Assembly (NCBI GenBank): GCA_038040385.1
Contig: JBBPII010000019.1
Location: forward strand, 51,420 to 115,419
From: Gilichinskyi gelida
GTDB lineage: Bacteria; Acidobacteriota; Thermoanaerobaculia; Gp7-AA8
DNA length: 64,000 nt
Direction: 5' to 3'
In this document: piece by piece, positions 7,634 through 16,600 of the stretch
Position numbering within the stretch: the stretch's first letter is position 1
Layout: the number at the start of each line of letters is the position of its first letter
The notes under the pieces: generated by a model
The model's database searches: none
What the model was told of the DNA's origin: nothing
The model's input: only the letters and a program-made list of their open reading frames with translations
Translations under genes and position numbers: made by a program

Positions 7634-7872
7634 TGGCCACAGTCGCCAACCTGGCCCTCGGCATCCTCCCTCTCCTCATCCTCGGAGCGAGTTGGGCCGC
7701 CGGCGCGGAAGACGACCGCCGGCACCGCGCGACGTTCCTCTTCGTCTACGGCCTCTGGGCGGTCACGCTGGCGATGTGGAACTGGATGCGCAGCGCGCCG
7801 CCGGGCTGGATCGTTCTTTGGGCGGTGGCGGGCGTCGCCGCGCTCGTTGCAAGCCGAGCGCTACCTCGATGA
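7633..7872 (+). CDS. Small hydrophobic membrane protein
   Basis: 79 residues from a GTG whose first base is the last base of the preceding stop. Three hydrophobic stretches are visible (LALGILPLLILGASW, ATFLFVYGLWAVTLAMW and WIVLWAVAGVAALVASRAL), so it is probably a three-helix inner-membrane protein. No family is recognised. The tight spacing places it at the end of the radical SAM/glycosyltransferase operon, where it could be a membrane partner. Confidence 0.6.
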   Translation: MATVANLALGILPLLILGASWAAGAEDDRRHRATFLFVYGLWAVTLAMWNWMRSAPPGWIVLWAVAGVAALVASRALPR

Positions 7873-7937
7873 GGCTTCCCGAGTTGGGGCCATCCTTGCA
7901 CTAGAATGTCAATGCCGGTACCCCAAAGGAGTTCCAC

Positions 7938-8498
7938 ATGCGTTCTCGCGCGGTTGTCATAGGTACCGCCTTCCTCGCCCTCATCCTCTCCGGTTGTGCC
8001 TCCCATCGTTCCTCCTTTGCTCCACCCGTCCGCGTGATCGTCAGCGCTGATGAAAGCGTGCGCCGGCTGGTCGACGCCGACGAAGTGAAGGAAGTGACGG
8101 AGGTGGCGCTGCGCAAGTACGCCGCGCACGCGGGAGAGGCGACGGTTACCATCCACTTCGATTCCTTCGTGGTGGCCAACGAGCCGACACCTGGAGTGCT
8201 CGTCATGTCACATCCTTGGGCCGGGCAGAGCGTCCCGATCGTGTCGGCCGAGCCATGGAACGAGCCCGGACGGCCGATGGTCGGCGCCAGGAACACGAGC
8301 TTCATACCGACGCGCGGCACGACGCGGCGGGCGGTGGTCCGCGGGACGTATACCATCACCGATGCGCGCGGCGTGGTCTTGGAGCAAAAGCAGATCACCA
8401 TCCCGCCGAACTACGACGCTGGTTTCTTTGACCGCATGGAGCAGCGCGCCGCGGCGACGCAAGTCGCCAAGCGGGTCGCCGCCCTGAGGACTCCATGA
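7938..8498 (+). CDS. Lipoprotein, first member of a local three-gene family
   Basis: 186 residues with a lipoprotein signal (LALILSGC, Cys about residue 20). Conserved with the next gene are VxVxVSADE near the start, LVDADEVKEVTEVALRKYAxxAGEATVTI, VPIVSxxPWNEP, VGARNTxFxPTR and GTYTITDAxGxVLEQK. The role is unknown. A strong Shine-Dalgarno (AAAGGAG) precedes the ATG, and a -10-like TAGAAT lies at about 7901-7906, so transcription probably starts here and runs through the next three genes. It likely works in the periplasm or outer membrane. Confidence 0.75.
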   Translation: MRSRAVVIGTAFLALILSGCASHRSSFAPPVRVIVSADESVRRLVDADEVKEVTEVALRKYAAHAGEATVTIHFDSFVVANEPTPGVLVMSHPWAGQSVPIVSAEPWNEPGRPMVGARNTSFIPTRGTTRRAVVRGTYTITDARGVVLEQKQITIPPNYDAGFFDRMEQRAAATQVAKRVAALRTP

Positions 8499-9046
8499 AA
8501 GAGCTTCGTACGGTCCTCCTCGCTGTCATCCTCGCCGCCTGTGCCACTAGTCCTCCGTCCACAGCTCCCCCCGTCCATGTGGTCGTCAGTGCAGATGAAG
8601 ACGTCCGCTTGATGGTCAATACCGAGAAGCTGAAGGAAGTGACCGAAGCGGCGCTGCGGAAGTACGCGTCGGAGGCGGGCGAGGCCACCGTCACCATCCG
8701 TTTCAATTCCCTCGGTGTGGCGAAAGAGTTGACGCCCGGATTGACCATCATGTCGATGCCGTACCCCGGCCAAAACGTCCCGATCGTCTCCTCCCAGCCA
8801 TGGAATGAGCCATCGCAGCCGACCGTCGGTGCCCGCAACACGGTCTTCATGCCGACGCGGACCAGGACGGAGCACCCGGTCGTGAAGGGGACGTACACCA
8901 TCACCGACGCGAGCGGCACGGTTCTGGAGCAGAAGTCGATCGCCATCCCGCCCGACGACAGGGACGGGTACTCGGACCGCATGGACGCGCAGCGCGCCCT
9001 GGCGGCGGACGTGGCGAAACGGGTGGCGGCGCTGAGGAAGCGATGA
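8495..9046 (+). CDS. Lipoprotein, second member of the same family
   Basis: 183 residues, with ATGA overlap to the previous gene. It has a lipobox (ILAAC) and aligns along its full length with the preceding protein (VVVSADEDVRLMVNTEKLKEVTEAALRKY, VPIVSSQPWNEP, GARNTVFMPTR, GTYTITDASGTVLEQKSIAIPP). This is a tandem duplication that has diverged considerably, especially in the N-terminal third. The function is unknown. Its stop overlaps the next start. Confidence 0.75.
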   Translation: MKELRTVLLAVILAACATSPPSTAPPVHVVVSADEDVRLMVNTEKLKEVTEAALRKYASEAGEATVTIRFNSLGVAKELTPGLTIMSMPYPGQNVPIVSSQPWNEPSQPTVGARNTVFMPTRTRTEHPVVKGTYTITDASGTVLEQKSIAIPPDDRDGYSDRMDAQRALAADVAKRVAALRKR

Positions 9047-9465
9047 AACTGCGGTCTCTTGCCGTCGCGTTGTTATGCGCCCTCGCGCTGCCGGCAGTCG
9101 CGAAGGATGACTTCGCCGAGGTCCGCGCCGTCCTCAACGCGCAGGCCAGGGCATGGAATCGCGGCGACATCCTCGGCTACATGAATGGCTATGCTCGCGG
9201 CGACAACACGACGTTCGTCGGCAGCGACGGCGTCACGCGCGGATGGCAGACCGTCTTCGACCGCTACAAAGCGAAGTACGACACCCGCGCGAAGATGGGG
9301 ACGCTCGCTTTCTCCGATCTCGACCTTCGCTCGTTCGGCGACGAGATTCTCGTCACCGGCGCATGGGCCCTCACGCGCGAGTCGGACAACCCGCACGGCC
9401 GCTTCACACTGATTTTCAACCGCACCTCCGCCGGTTGGCGGATCGTGTACGACCATTCGTCATAG
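9043..9465 (+). CDS. Secreted NTF2-like (SnoaL/DUF4440) protein
   Basis: 140 residues with a short signal peptide (LAVALLCALALPAVAKDD). The remainder is a cone-like NTF2 fold: FAEVRAVLNAQARAWNRGDILGYMNGY, then TRGWQTVFDRYKAKY, EILVTGAWALTRE and GRFTLIFNRTSAGWRIVYDHSS. This matches small ketosteroid-isomerase-like proteins of the DUF4440 group. Its start overlaps the lipoprotein stop (ATGA). The ligand is unknown, and the location suggests a periplasmic role connected with the flanking family. Confidence 0.8.
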   Translation: MKLRSLAVALLCALALPAVAKDDFAEVRAVLNAQARAWNRGDILGYMNGYARGDNTTFVGSDGVTRGWQTVFDRYKAKYDTRAKMGTLAFSDLDLRSFGDEILVTGAWALTRESDNPHGRFTLIFNRTSAGWRIVYDHSS

Positions 9466-9486
9466 CGCCATCGAAAGGAGAACGTC

Positions 9487-9960
9487 ATGAAGACTCTCGC
9501 CACCGGAATCATCTGCCTCCTCATCACCGCCGCCGCATCCGCGGGAGTGGTGGTCGTCGCCGACGACGGCGCCGCGCTGCGCATCGACGCGGCGAAATTG
9601 GCCGGCATGACCGACGCCGCGATTCGTCACGCCGCTCCTCGCGCCGCTGGGTTCACGGTCTCGATCGCGATCGAGGCGCCGCGCGTCTGGTTGGGATCGC
9701 ACGGGATCAATGACAGAACGCCGCTGCCCGCCAATGCGGTGCCGCCTTCCACGAGGAGGACTGGCGGCCGCGGCGCGCTGCAGACTTCCGAGACGTTGAG
9801 CGTCACGTACACGATCACCGATCCGAGCGGCGTGGTGCGCGAGAGCGTTCCGATGGTGCTGGCAGTCGCCCATGGCTCGACGCTCGAGTCGCGGCTGACG
9901 GCCATGCGCCGGACTGCCGATGCCATCGCCGCGCGGGTGCGCGCCATCAGCGGAAACTGA
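9487..9960 (+). CDS. Secreted protein, third and most diverged member of the lipoprotein family
   Basis: 157 residues with a cleavable signal (LITAAASA) instead of a lipobox. It keeps the family layout: VVVADDGAALRIDAAKLAGMTDAAIRH early, SVTYTITDPSGVVRES late, and a closing LTAMRRTADAIAARVRAI helix. An AAAGGAG ribosome-binding site precedes the ATG. The loss of the lipid anchor suggests a soluble periplasmic version. Its last 14 bases overlap the convergent DapB-like gene. Confidence 0.65.
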   Translation: MKTLATGIICLLITAAASAGVVVVADDGAALRIDAAKLAGMTDAAIRHAAPRAAGFTVSIAIEAPRVWLGSHGINDRTPLPANAVPPSTRRTGGRGALQTSETLSVTYTITDPSGVVRESVPMVLAVAHGSTLESRLTAMRRTADAIAARVRAISGN

Positions 9961-10927
9961 TCGGGATGTCGTCCATCGTCAGCACGCCGGGGCGCGCGCT
10001 GACGACGCGGGGAATGGCATTGACCACCATCGCCGCCGTGGCGCGGTCGCCGTGCACGCCGCCCTTGATGGTCATCTCCACGTCCGGAACGCCGCGGATG
10101 ACGACGCGGTCCGCGGCGACGTCCTCGGCGCCGACGTACATCCGCAGCTCGAGCCGCACGTCGATCCGCCCGCGCCCCTCGATGGTTTGATGCACGCCGG
10201 CCACCTGGCCCGGCGCCACCTTCAGATACTGGGTCACCACCTCGCGCTCGGCGACGATGGGGTCGATCCTCTCGTCGCTGACCTGCTCGAACTCCACGCC
10301 GAGGCCGTTGCCGACCATCAGAAGCGATTCGCGCAGACCCATGTGCTTGATCTTGCCCGCGTCGACCGCGGCGCGGAACTCCTCGACCGTCATTCCGGCG
10401 CCGACCTTCCGCTGCAACGGCTCGCGCCGCGTGGAGGCGTTCTGGATGCGGATGATGTCGAGCGCCTTGATGTCCTGGCAGACCGAGGTCAGCGTCAGCG
10501 GGAGCTTGTCCATCACGAAGCCGGGATTGACGCCCGTGCCGAGGAGCGTCGCATTGTGGCGGCGCGCCACCTGCTGCAGCTCTTCGCGCACCACGCGGTC
10601 GATGGGGAAGGAGAGCTCCTCGCAGGTGGAGACGACGTGGCAGCCGCGCTCCAGCAGCGCCTTGAGCTGGCCGGACACCTCGCGCAGGCGCGATCCGGTC
10701 GAATGGCACACCACTTCCGGCTTTCCTTCGACCTCCGGCGTGACTTTCACGCCGACCTCGCGGCCGAGGCCGATCACTTCGCCGAGGTCCTTGCCGATCT
10801 TGTTGGGGTCGATGTCGACGGCGGCGACGAGCTTGACCCACGGCTTGGTCAGCAGCAGCCGCGCGATCTCCGCGCCGATGGGGCCGATTCCGTATTGCGC
10901 GACGCTGATGGTTTGAACGGGACTCAT
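9947..10927 (-). CDS. DapB-like NAD(P)-dependent dehydrogenase (2,4-diaminopentanoate dehydrogenase family)
   Basis: 326 residues. An N-terminal Rossmann fold (VAQYGIGPIGAEIARLL, VAAVDIDPNKIGKDLG) is followed by CHSTGSRL, VVSTCEELSFP and a NATLLGTGVNPGFVMD motif. This layout is that of dihydrodipicolinate-reductase-like enzymes that include 2,4-diaminopentanoate dehydrogenase. The C-terminus (GVHGDRATAAMVVNAIPRV, GVLTMDDIP) is shared by that family. True DapB has a different substrate motif, so lysine synthesis is less likely. It is preceded by dinB with a four-base overlap, which may only reflect compaction. Confidence 0.72.
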   Translation of the reverse strand: MSPVQTISVAQYGIGPIGAEIARLLLTKPWVKLVAAVDIDPNKIGKDLGEVIGLGREVGVKVTPEVEGKPEVVCHSTGSRLREVSGQLKALLERGCHVVSTCEELSFPIDRVVREELQQVARRHNATLLGTGVNPGFVMDKLPLTLTSVCQDIKALDIIRIQNASTRREPLQRKVGAGMTVEEFRAAVDAGKIKHMGLRESLLMVGNGLGVEFEQVSDERIDPIVAEREVVTQYLKVAPGQVAGVHQTIEGRGRIDVRLELRMYVGAEDVAADRVVIRGVPDVEMTIKGGVHGDRATAAMVVNAIPRVVSARPGVLTMDDIPISFR

Positions 10928-12006
10928 GACGGTACCTCGCGAGCGAAAAGTGCCGCGGATTGTAGCCGCTGCTCGTCCGTTTCATCGATGAAGTTCGACA
11001 CCCCGATGCCGGCCAGTCGATAGCGGCTGCCGGCCGGAAAGTCGAAGCGGTGCAGCAGCTCGGCGCCGATCGACGCCAGCTCGTCGCCGCTGGCGGGAGG
11101 CGCGGCGGGCGTGAGGCGGCGGGTGGCGGTGCGGAAGTCGCCGGTGCGCAGCTTGATCGTCACCGTGCGCCCGACCAGGCTGCGGTTGGACAGCGCGGTC
11201 CACAGCGATTGCGCCTCCTTGCGGATGTAGACCTCCACTTCGTCGAGGGTGATGTCGGTGGCGAAGGTGTTCTCGCTCGACCACGACTTCCGCTTGTGGT
11301 CGGCGATCACCGGCGACTCGTCGATGCCGCGCGCCAGCTCGAAGAGCCGCGTGCCCCATTTTCCGAAGTGCTCCACCAGCTCCGGCAGCGTGAAGCGGCG
11401 GACATCGCCGACGGTGGCGACGTTCATATCCAGCAGCACTCTCTCCGTCGCAGCCCCGACGCCGGGGATCTTGCGCACCGGCAGCTCGACGAGGAAATCG
11501 AGCACCTGGTGCGGCCGGATGACGAAGAGCCCGTCGGGCTTGCGCCAGTCGGAGGCGATCTTCGCCAGGAACTTGTTCGGCGCCACGCCGGCCGACGCGG
11601 TGAGCTGCGTCTCCTCGCGGATCTCTCGGCGTATGGCCTCCGCGGTCTCCGTGGCGGTGGGGATGCCGGTCAGCTCGGTGGTGACGTCGAGGTATGCCTC
11701 GTCGAGCGACAGCGGCTCCACCAGCGGCGTGTGGCGCTCGAAGATGGTGCGGATCTGCCCAGACACCGTGCGGTACTTGTCGAAGTTCGGGGCGATGAAC
11801 GCCGCCTCGGGACAGAGCCGCCGCGCGCGCGAGGCGGGCATCGCCGAGTGCACCCCGAACTTGCGCGCCTCGTAGGACGCCGCGCAGACCACGCTCCGCG
11901 CGCCGGGCCAGCCCACGATGACCGGGCGGCCTCTCAGCGCGGGGTCGTCGCGCTGTTCCACCGACGCATAGAATGCGTCCATATCGACATGAATGATTTT
12001 GCGCAT
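10924..12006 (-). CDS. dinB: DNA polymerase IV (Y-family)
   Basis: 360 residues. The Y-family catalytic residues are visible: IIHVDMDAFYASVEQRDDP at the N-terminus, YEARKFGVHSAMP, and the second metal site in PLSLDEAYLDVT. Further on are ASAGVAPNKFLAKIASDWRKPDG and the helix-hairpin-helix LPVRKIPGVGAAT, then the little-finger domain. It carries out translesion synthesis. The open frame runs on upstream, but ATG 12006 begins the conserved fold. The 5' end overlaps the 5' end of the divergent D-threonine-aldolase-like gene. No C-terminal clamp-binding motif is obvious. Confidence 0.95.
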   Translation of the reverse strand: MRKIIHVDMDAFYASVEQRDDPALRGRPVIVGWPGARSVVCAASYEARKFGVHSAMPASRARRLCPEAAFIAPNFDKYRTVSGQIRTIFERHTPLVEPLSLDEAYLDVTTELTGIPTATETAEAIRREIREETQLTASAGVAPNKFLAKIASDWRKPDGLFVIRPHQVLDFLVELPVRKIPGVGAATERVLLDMNVATVGDVRRFTLPELVEHFGKWGTRLFELARGIDESPVIADHKRKSWSSENTFATDITLDEVEVYIRKEAQSLWTALSNRSLVGRTVTIKLRTGDFRTATRRLTPAAPPASGDELASIGAELLHRFDFPAGSRYRLAGIGVSNFIDETDEQRLQSAALFAREVPS

Positions 12007-13080
12007 GTGACGACGCCGGCGTTCCTCGTCGACCGCAACATTGTCGAACAGAACTGCCGGCGCATGCGCGACAAGGCTCTCGCCTCCGGCGTCGCCTTCC
12101 GCCCCCACGCGAAGACGCACAAGACCGTGGAGATCGCGCGCCTGCAGCACGGCGGCGGCCTCGGTCCGATCACCGTTTCGACCTTGGCCGAGGCGGAGTT
12201 CTTCGCCGACGCGGGCTTCCGTGACATCACGTACGCGGTGCCCATCGCGCCGGACAAACTGGCCCGCGCGGCGTCGCTGGCGCGGCGCGTGGAGCGGCTG
12301 AACATCCTCATCGACAGCTTCGACGCTCTACGCGCGGTGGAGAGCTCCAACGCCGTATTCGACGCGTTTCTGAAGGTCGACTGCGGCTACCACCGCGCGG
12401 GCGTCGACCCGAACGATCCCGACAGCGTGCGCCTCGCGCTGGCCATGGCGCGTTCGCCCGCGGTGCATTTTCAAGGCCTGCTCACGCATGCCGGCCATTC
12501 GTACAACGCGCTCGACGTCGATGAGATCCGCCGCGTCGCCGCCCAGGAGACGGCTGCGCTGACCCGCTTCCGCGCCTTGCTGGACGGCCTCGGCGACATT
12601 CCCCGCAGCGTCGGCTCGACGCCGACGGCGTCGGTGGTCGAGCGCTTCACCGACTGCGACGAAGTGCGCCCCGGCAACTACGTGTTCTTCGACGCCTTCC
12701 AGGCCACGATCGGCTCCTGCCTACGCGACGACGTCGCGGTGTCGGTTCTGGCCACCGTCGTAGGCTCATATCCCGAGCGGCAGGAGGCGATCGTCGATGC
12801 CGGCGCCCTCGCGCTATCGAAAGACCTCGGCCCCGATCACATCGACCCGCGCTTCGGCTACGGCATCGTCTGCGACACCGCTCTCCGCCCGCTCGCCGCG
12901 CGCCTGGTCGCGCTGTCGCAGGAACACGGCAAGCTCGCCACGAGCGAGCCGCTAGCCGTCGGCACGCTCGTGCGCATCATCCCCAACCACTCCTGTCTGA
13001 CCGCCGCGATGTACGAGCGCTATCACGTCGTAGACGGGGGGGCGGTGGTGGGGGAGTGGCGGCCGGTGCGGGGGTGGTGA
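11989..13080 (+). CDS. D-threonine aldolase / D-serine dehydratase-like PLP enzyme
   Basis: 363 residues in the fold-III (alanine-racemase-like) class. The PLP lysine is K42 in FRPHAKTHK. GLLTHAGHSY and the GSTPTAS phosphate-binding motif follow. The C-terminal domain ends with PNHSC and YHVVDG, the His/Cys metal site of the DSD1/D-threonine aldolase family. It probably cleaves or dehydrates a D-beta-hydroxy amino acid. ATG 11989 makes the 5' end overlap dinB by 18 bases. GTG 12007, in the same frame, would remove the overlap and is a serious alternative. Confidence 0.85.
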   Translation: MNDFAHVTTPAFLVDRNIVEQNCRRMRDKALASGVAFRPHAKTHKTVEIARLQHGGGLGPITVSTLAEAEFFADAGFRDITYAVPIAPDKLARAASLARRVERLNILIDSFDALRAVESSNAVFDAFLKVDCGYHRAGVDPNDPDSVRLALAMARSPAVHFQGLLTHAGHSYNALDVDEIRRVAAQETAALTRFRALLDGLGDIPRSVGSTPTASVVERFTDCDEVRPGNYVFFDAFQATIGSCLRDDVAVSVLATVVGSYPERQEAIVDAGALALSKDLGPDHIDPRFGYGIVCDTALRPLAARLVALSQEHGKLATSEPLAVGTLVRIIPNHSCLTAAMYERYHVVDGGAVVGEWRPVRGW

Positions 13081-13082
13081 GG

Positions 13083-13289
13083 TTAGACGGCGACCTTCTC
13101 AACGAAAGAGTGAGGCGCAGGAACCGGCTCGCCGCTCTCACGAAGGCTGTCGATGTGTAGCTCGATCGCTTCCCGGATGAGCTGCATGGCTTCGTCGCGG
13201 TTCTCGCCGATAGCAACGCAGCCCGGAAGGTCCGGCACGTACGCACCCACCGAGGACTCGCCTTCTTCGAGGATCACGACGTATTCCAT
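13083..13289 (-). CDS. hicB: HicB-family antitoxin
   Basis: 68 residues with the partial RNase-H-like fold of HicB: a YVVILEEGESSVGAYVPDLPGCVAIGENRDEAM core and a short helix (LIREAIELHIDSLRESGEPVP). Antitoxins of this group normally bind and block the HicA RNase. Immediately upstream on the same strand only the C-terminal part of a HicA-like frame remains, so this antitoxin appears to be an orphan. Confidence 0.85.
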   Translation of the reverse strand: MEYVVILEEGESSVGAYVPDLPGCVAIGENRDEAMQLIREAIELHIDSLRESGEPVPAPHSFVEKVAV

Positions 13290-13298
13290 GCTGTTTAC

Positions 13299-13385
13299 TT
13301 AGTCTTTCCTAACTCCGACCTGCTTCCAGACACTTCCGAGCGTACCGATCGGAACGTCAACGCCGAGTCTACTGGCAACGGTCAT
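13299..13385 (-). pseudogene. hicA: Truncated hicA toxin remnant
   Basis: A 28-residue frame beginning MTVASRLGVDVPIGTLGSVW and ending KQVGVRKD matches the C-terminal end of HicA (TV...D/P-GTL-S-KQ-G). The N-terminal half with the catalytic His and the Gly-Ser-His motif is missing. Upstream, where it should be, is a family C palindromic repeat starting about 33 bases away. The order toxin-then-antitoxin is the usual one. The short frame probably gives no active toxin. Confidence 0.65.
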
Positions 13386-13418
13386 GTTACCCGCTTGACA
13401 GGATGCCAGAACTGGCGA

Positions 13419-13519
13419 GGAGTGCGGGCGTCCCCGCCCGCACGCGACGGCCGTCTCGGCCGGCGCCATCGCGGCCGGGCGAGGACGCCCGGCCGATGCG
13501 GGCGGGACGCCCGCACTCC
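13419..13519. repeat. Palindromic repeat, family C (copy 3), upstream of truncated hicA
   Basis: GGAGTGCGGGCGTCCCCGCC at one end and GCGGGACGCCCGCACTCC at the other. The inner stem is GCGGCCGGGCGAGGACGCCC with GGCCGTCTCGGCCGG. It is nearly identical at its ends to 4325-4424. It occupies most of the gap between the hicA remnant and the large diguanylate cyclase gene. Confidence 0.9.
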
Positions 13520-13600
13520 ACTGCACAAGATCGTGTGCAGGTAATCACCTGATCACATGCAGGGGAACCTAGGAGTTGCTACCATGCTCCGAAGCGTCCT

Positions 13601-16600
13601 GTGGCCGTTCTGCTGACTTTTCCGCCGTTTCATGCGAGCGCGGCCCTGGCCGATGCCGCGCGCATCGCATCGGCGGCAATCCTGATCGCCGGTCTGGCCG
13701 TCGTTTTCCGGGCCCGGCGCTCCCCGGTGGCGCGTCTCTTTTTCGTCTTCACCGTCGCCGCGGCGGGCTGGCTCGCGTCCTTCGGACAGATGTTCACGGC
13801 GCGCAATGATGCCGAAGCCTTGCAGTGGGCTCACCTCGGCACGCTGGCGGTCGCCTTCGTTCCCGCCGCGGTCTTCCACTTCACCGCCGCATACGTCGGC
13901 GCGCGCCGCGCGCTCCGGTTGCAGATCGCCCTCATGTGGGTCGTCTCCACGACGCTGGCCGGCGTCGGGTACGCAACATCGATTCTCACGCTCGGCGTCC
14001 GGCACTACGGGTGGGGGTACTACCCGAAAGGATCGCCGCTCAACGCGATCTGGGTCGTCATCTTCGCCGCGCTGTTCGCGCTGAGCGGCCGGGTTCTATG
14101 GAATTCCGCGAAACACGGCGACGGTCGCGAGCGGCAGTCCGCGCGCGCGCTGTTGGCTGCGTTCGCCGCCGCCGTATTCTCCTTCTCCGACTACCTCCCA
14201 TCCGTCGGGGTCGACGTCTATCCGCTCGGATTCATCTCCGTGCTGGCGTTCGTGCTGATCGCCGGATGGGCCGTGTGGCGCTACCACCTGATGGATCTGA
14301 CGCCGGCGTACGCGGCGGGGCAGATCCTCTCGACCATGAAGGGTGCGGTGATTGTGGTCGACCTGTCGGGACGCATCCGCGTCGCCAACCACGCCGCGGC
14401 GACGATGCTCGGCCACGACGAGAGCACGCTGGTCGGCCGGCACATGCGCAGCATTCTGGCGCCGGAGGAGAAGATCTCCACCGGGCGCATCGTGCACAGT
14501 GCGGGGACGCTGGAGCAGGCGATGAGGTGGCGCGCCGCCGACGACCGCATCATCGATGTCGCCGTCTCCTCGTCGTACGTGCGCGACTCGGAGAGCAATC
14601 CGGTCGGCGTCGTTTACGCCGCCAGCGACGTCACCGAGCGCCGCCGCGCCGAGCAGCGCCTGCGCGAGAGCGAAGAGCGCTACCGCAAGCTCTTCGACGG
14701 CAACCCGCTGCCGATGTGGGTCTATGACTTCGAGACGCTGCGCTTCATCGAGGTCAACCAAGCCGCCGTGCGCCACTACGGCTACTCCCGGGACGAGTTC
14801 CTGGCGATGTCCATCGCCGACATCCGCCCCACCGACGAGCTGCCGCGCATGCGCGAAGCGCTCGACGCCATCCCGCCGCACAGCGAGGGACGGGTCTTCC
14901 GGCACAAGAAGAAGGACGGCTCGATCATCGAGGCGGAGGTGACGTCGTTCGAGTTCGAGTCCGCCGGCCGCCGCGCGCGGCTGGTGATCGCCGTCGACGT
15001 CACTGAGCGGCGCAGCGCCGAACAACTTCTCCGCGATAGCGAAGAACGCTACCGGCTGCTCTTCGAGCGCAATCTGGCCGGCGTCTTCCGCACCACCCTC
15101 GACGGCCGCGTCCTGGAATGCAACGAGGCGCTGGCGCGAATCTTCGGCTACGACACGCCGGCGGAGCTGGTCTCCCAGCCGGCCGCCTCGGTCTACGAGC
15201 ACGGCGAGGACCGGCAGCGGCTGATGTCGCGCCTGCGCGAGCAGCGGGTGCTCTCCAACATCGAAGTGCGTATGCGGAAGCGTGACGGCACGCCGATCTG
15301 GGTGCTGGAGAACATGACGCTGCTCGAGGGCGACGCGATCGAAGGGACGATCATCGACATCACCGATCGCAAGACCGCGCAGGAGCAGATCGAGTATCAG
15401 GCCTATCACGACGTCCTCACCGACCTGCCGAACCGGCTGCTGTTTCGCGACCGCATCGGCGTCGCGCTGGCGCACGCCAAGCGTCACCGCACCGCCGCGG
15501 CGGTGATGTTCCTCGACCTCGATCAGTTCAAGATCGTCAACGACTCCCTCGGCCACACCGTGGGCGACGGCCTGCTGCAGGCGGTCGCGGCGCGCCTGGT
15601 GGCCTCGGTCCGGGCGCACGACACGGTGGCCCGCATGGGCGGCGACGAGTTCACCGTCCTTCTTTCCGACGTCACCGACTCGAACAGCGCCGCCACCGTG
15701 GCCCAGAAGATCCTCGAATCGGTGTCGTATCCGATGGTCATCGACGGCCACGAGCTCTTCGTCACCACCAGCATCGGCATCGCGCTCTATCCCGACGACG
15801 GCGTCGACGCCGAGACGCTGCTCAAGAACGCCGACCGGGCCATGTATCACGCCAAGGAGCAGGGGAGGAACAACTTCCAGTTCGCCAGCGTGGCGGCGCT
15901 GGAGGCGACGACCGGACGGCTGTCGCTCGAGCGCAGCCTCCATCACGCCCTCGACCGGAGCGAGTTCTTGCTGCACTACCAGCCGATGATCAACGTCGCC
16001 ACCGGCGCGATGATCGGCGCCGAGGCGCTGATCCGGTGGAACCATCCGGAGCGGGGACAGATGATGCCGGACGACTTCATCCCCGTCGCCGAGGAGTGCG
16101 GATTGATTCATCCGATCGGCGAATGGGTGCTGCGAACGGCGTGCGAACAGATGAAGCGATGGCACGACGGCGGGCGGCGCGACCTCCGCCTGGCGGTCAA
16201 TCTCTCGCCCCGTCAGTTCCAGCAGCACAACCTGGCCAGCATGATCGAGGACGTGCTGCGCGATACCGGCTATCCCGGCGAGTTGCTCGACATCGAGATC
16301 ACCGAGTCCACCGCCATGCAGCACGCCGAGATGTCGCTGGCCATCATGAACCGCCTCAAGGAGATGGGCATCCGCATCTCCATCGACGACTTCGGCACCG
16401 AATACTCGTCGCTCAGCTACCTGAAGCGTTTTCCCATCGATACGGTGAAGATCGATCAGAACTTCTTGCGCGACCTCGGCACCGGCTCGACCGGCGGACC
16501 GATCATCTCCGCGGTGATCTCCATGGCCCGCGCGCTGAAGCTGAACGTGATCGCCGAGGGGGTGGAGAACGAGGAGCAGCTCGCGTTTTTGCGGCGCGAG

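Noticed and set aside
9627..10985. Alternative minus frame with Arg-rich product opposite the lipoprotein family
   Set aside because: It overlaps the DapB-like gene in another frame and reads as low-complexity Arg/Gly, typical of a GC shadow.
14096..16324. Minus-strand frame of 742 codons opposite the GGDEF-EAL gene
   Set aside because: The plus strand holds every catalytic motif of PAS, GGDEF and EAL; the antisense frame has none.
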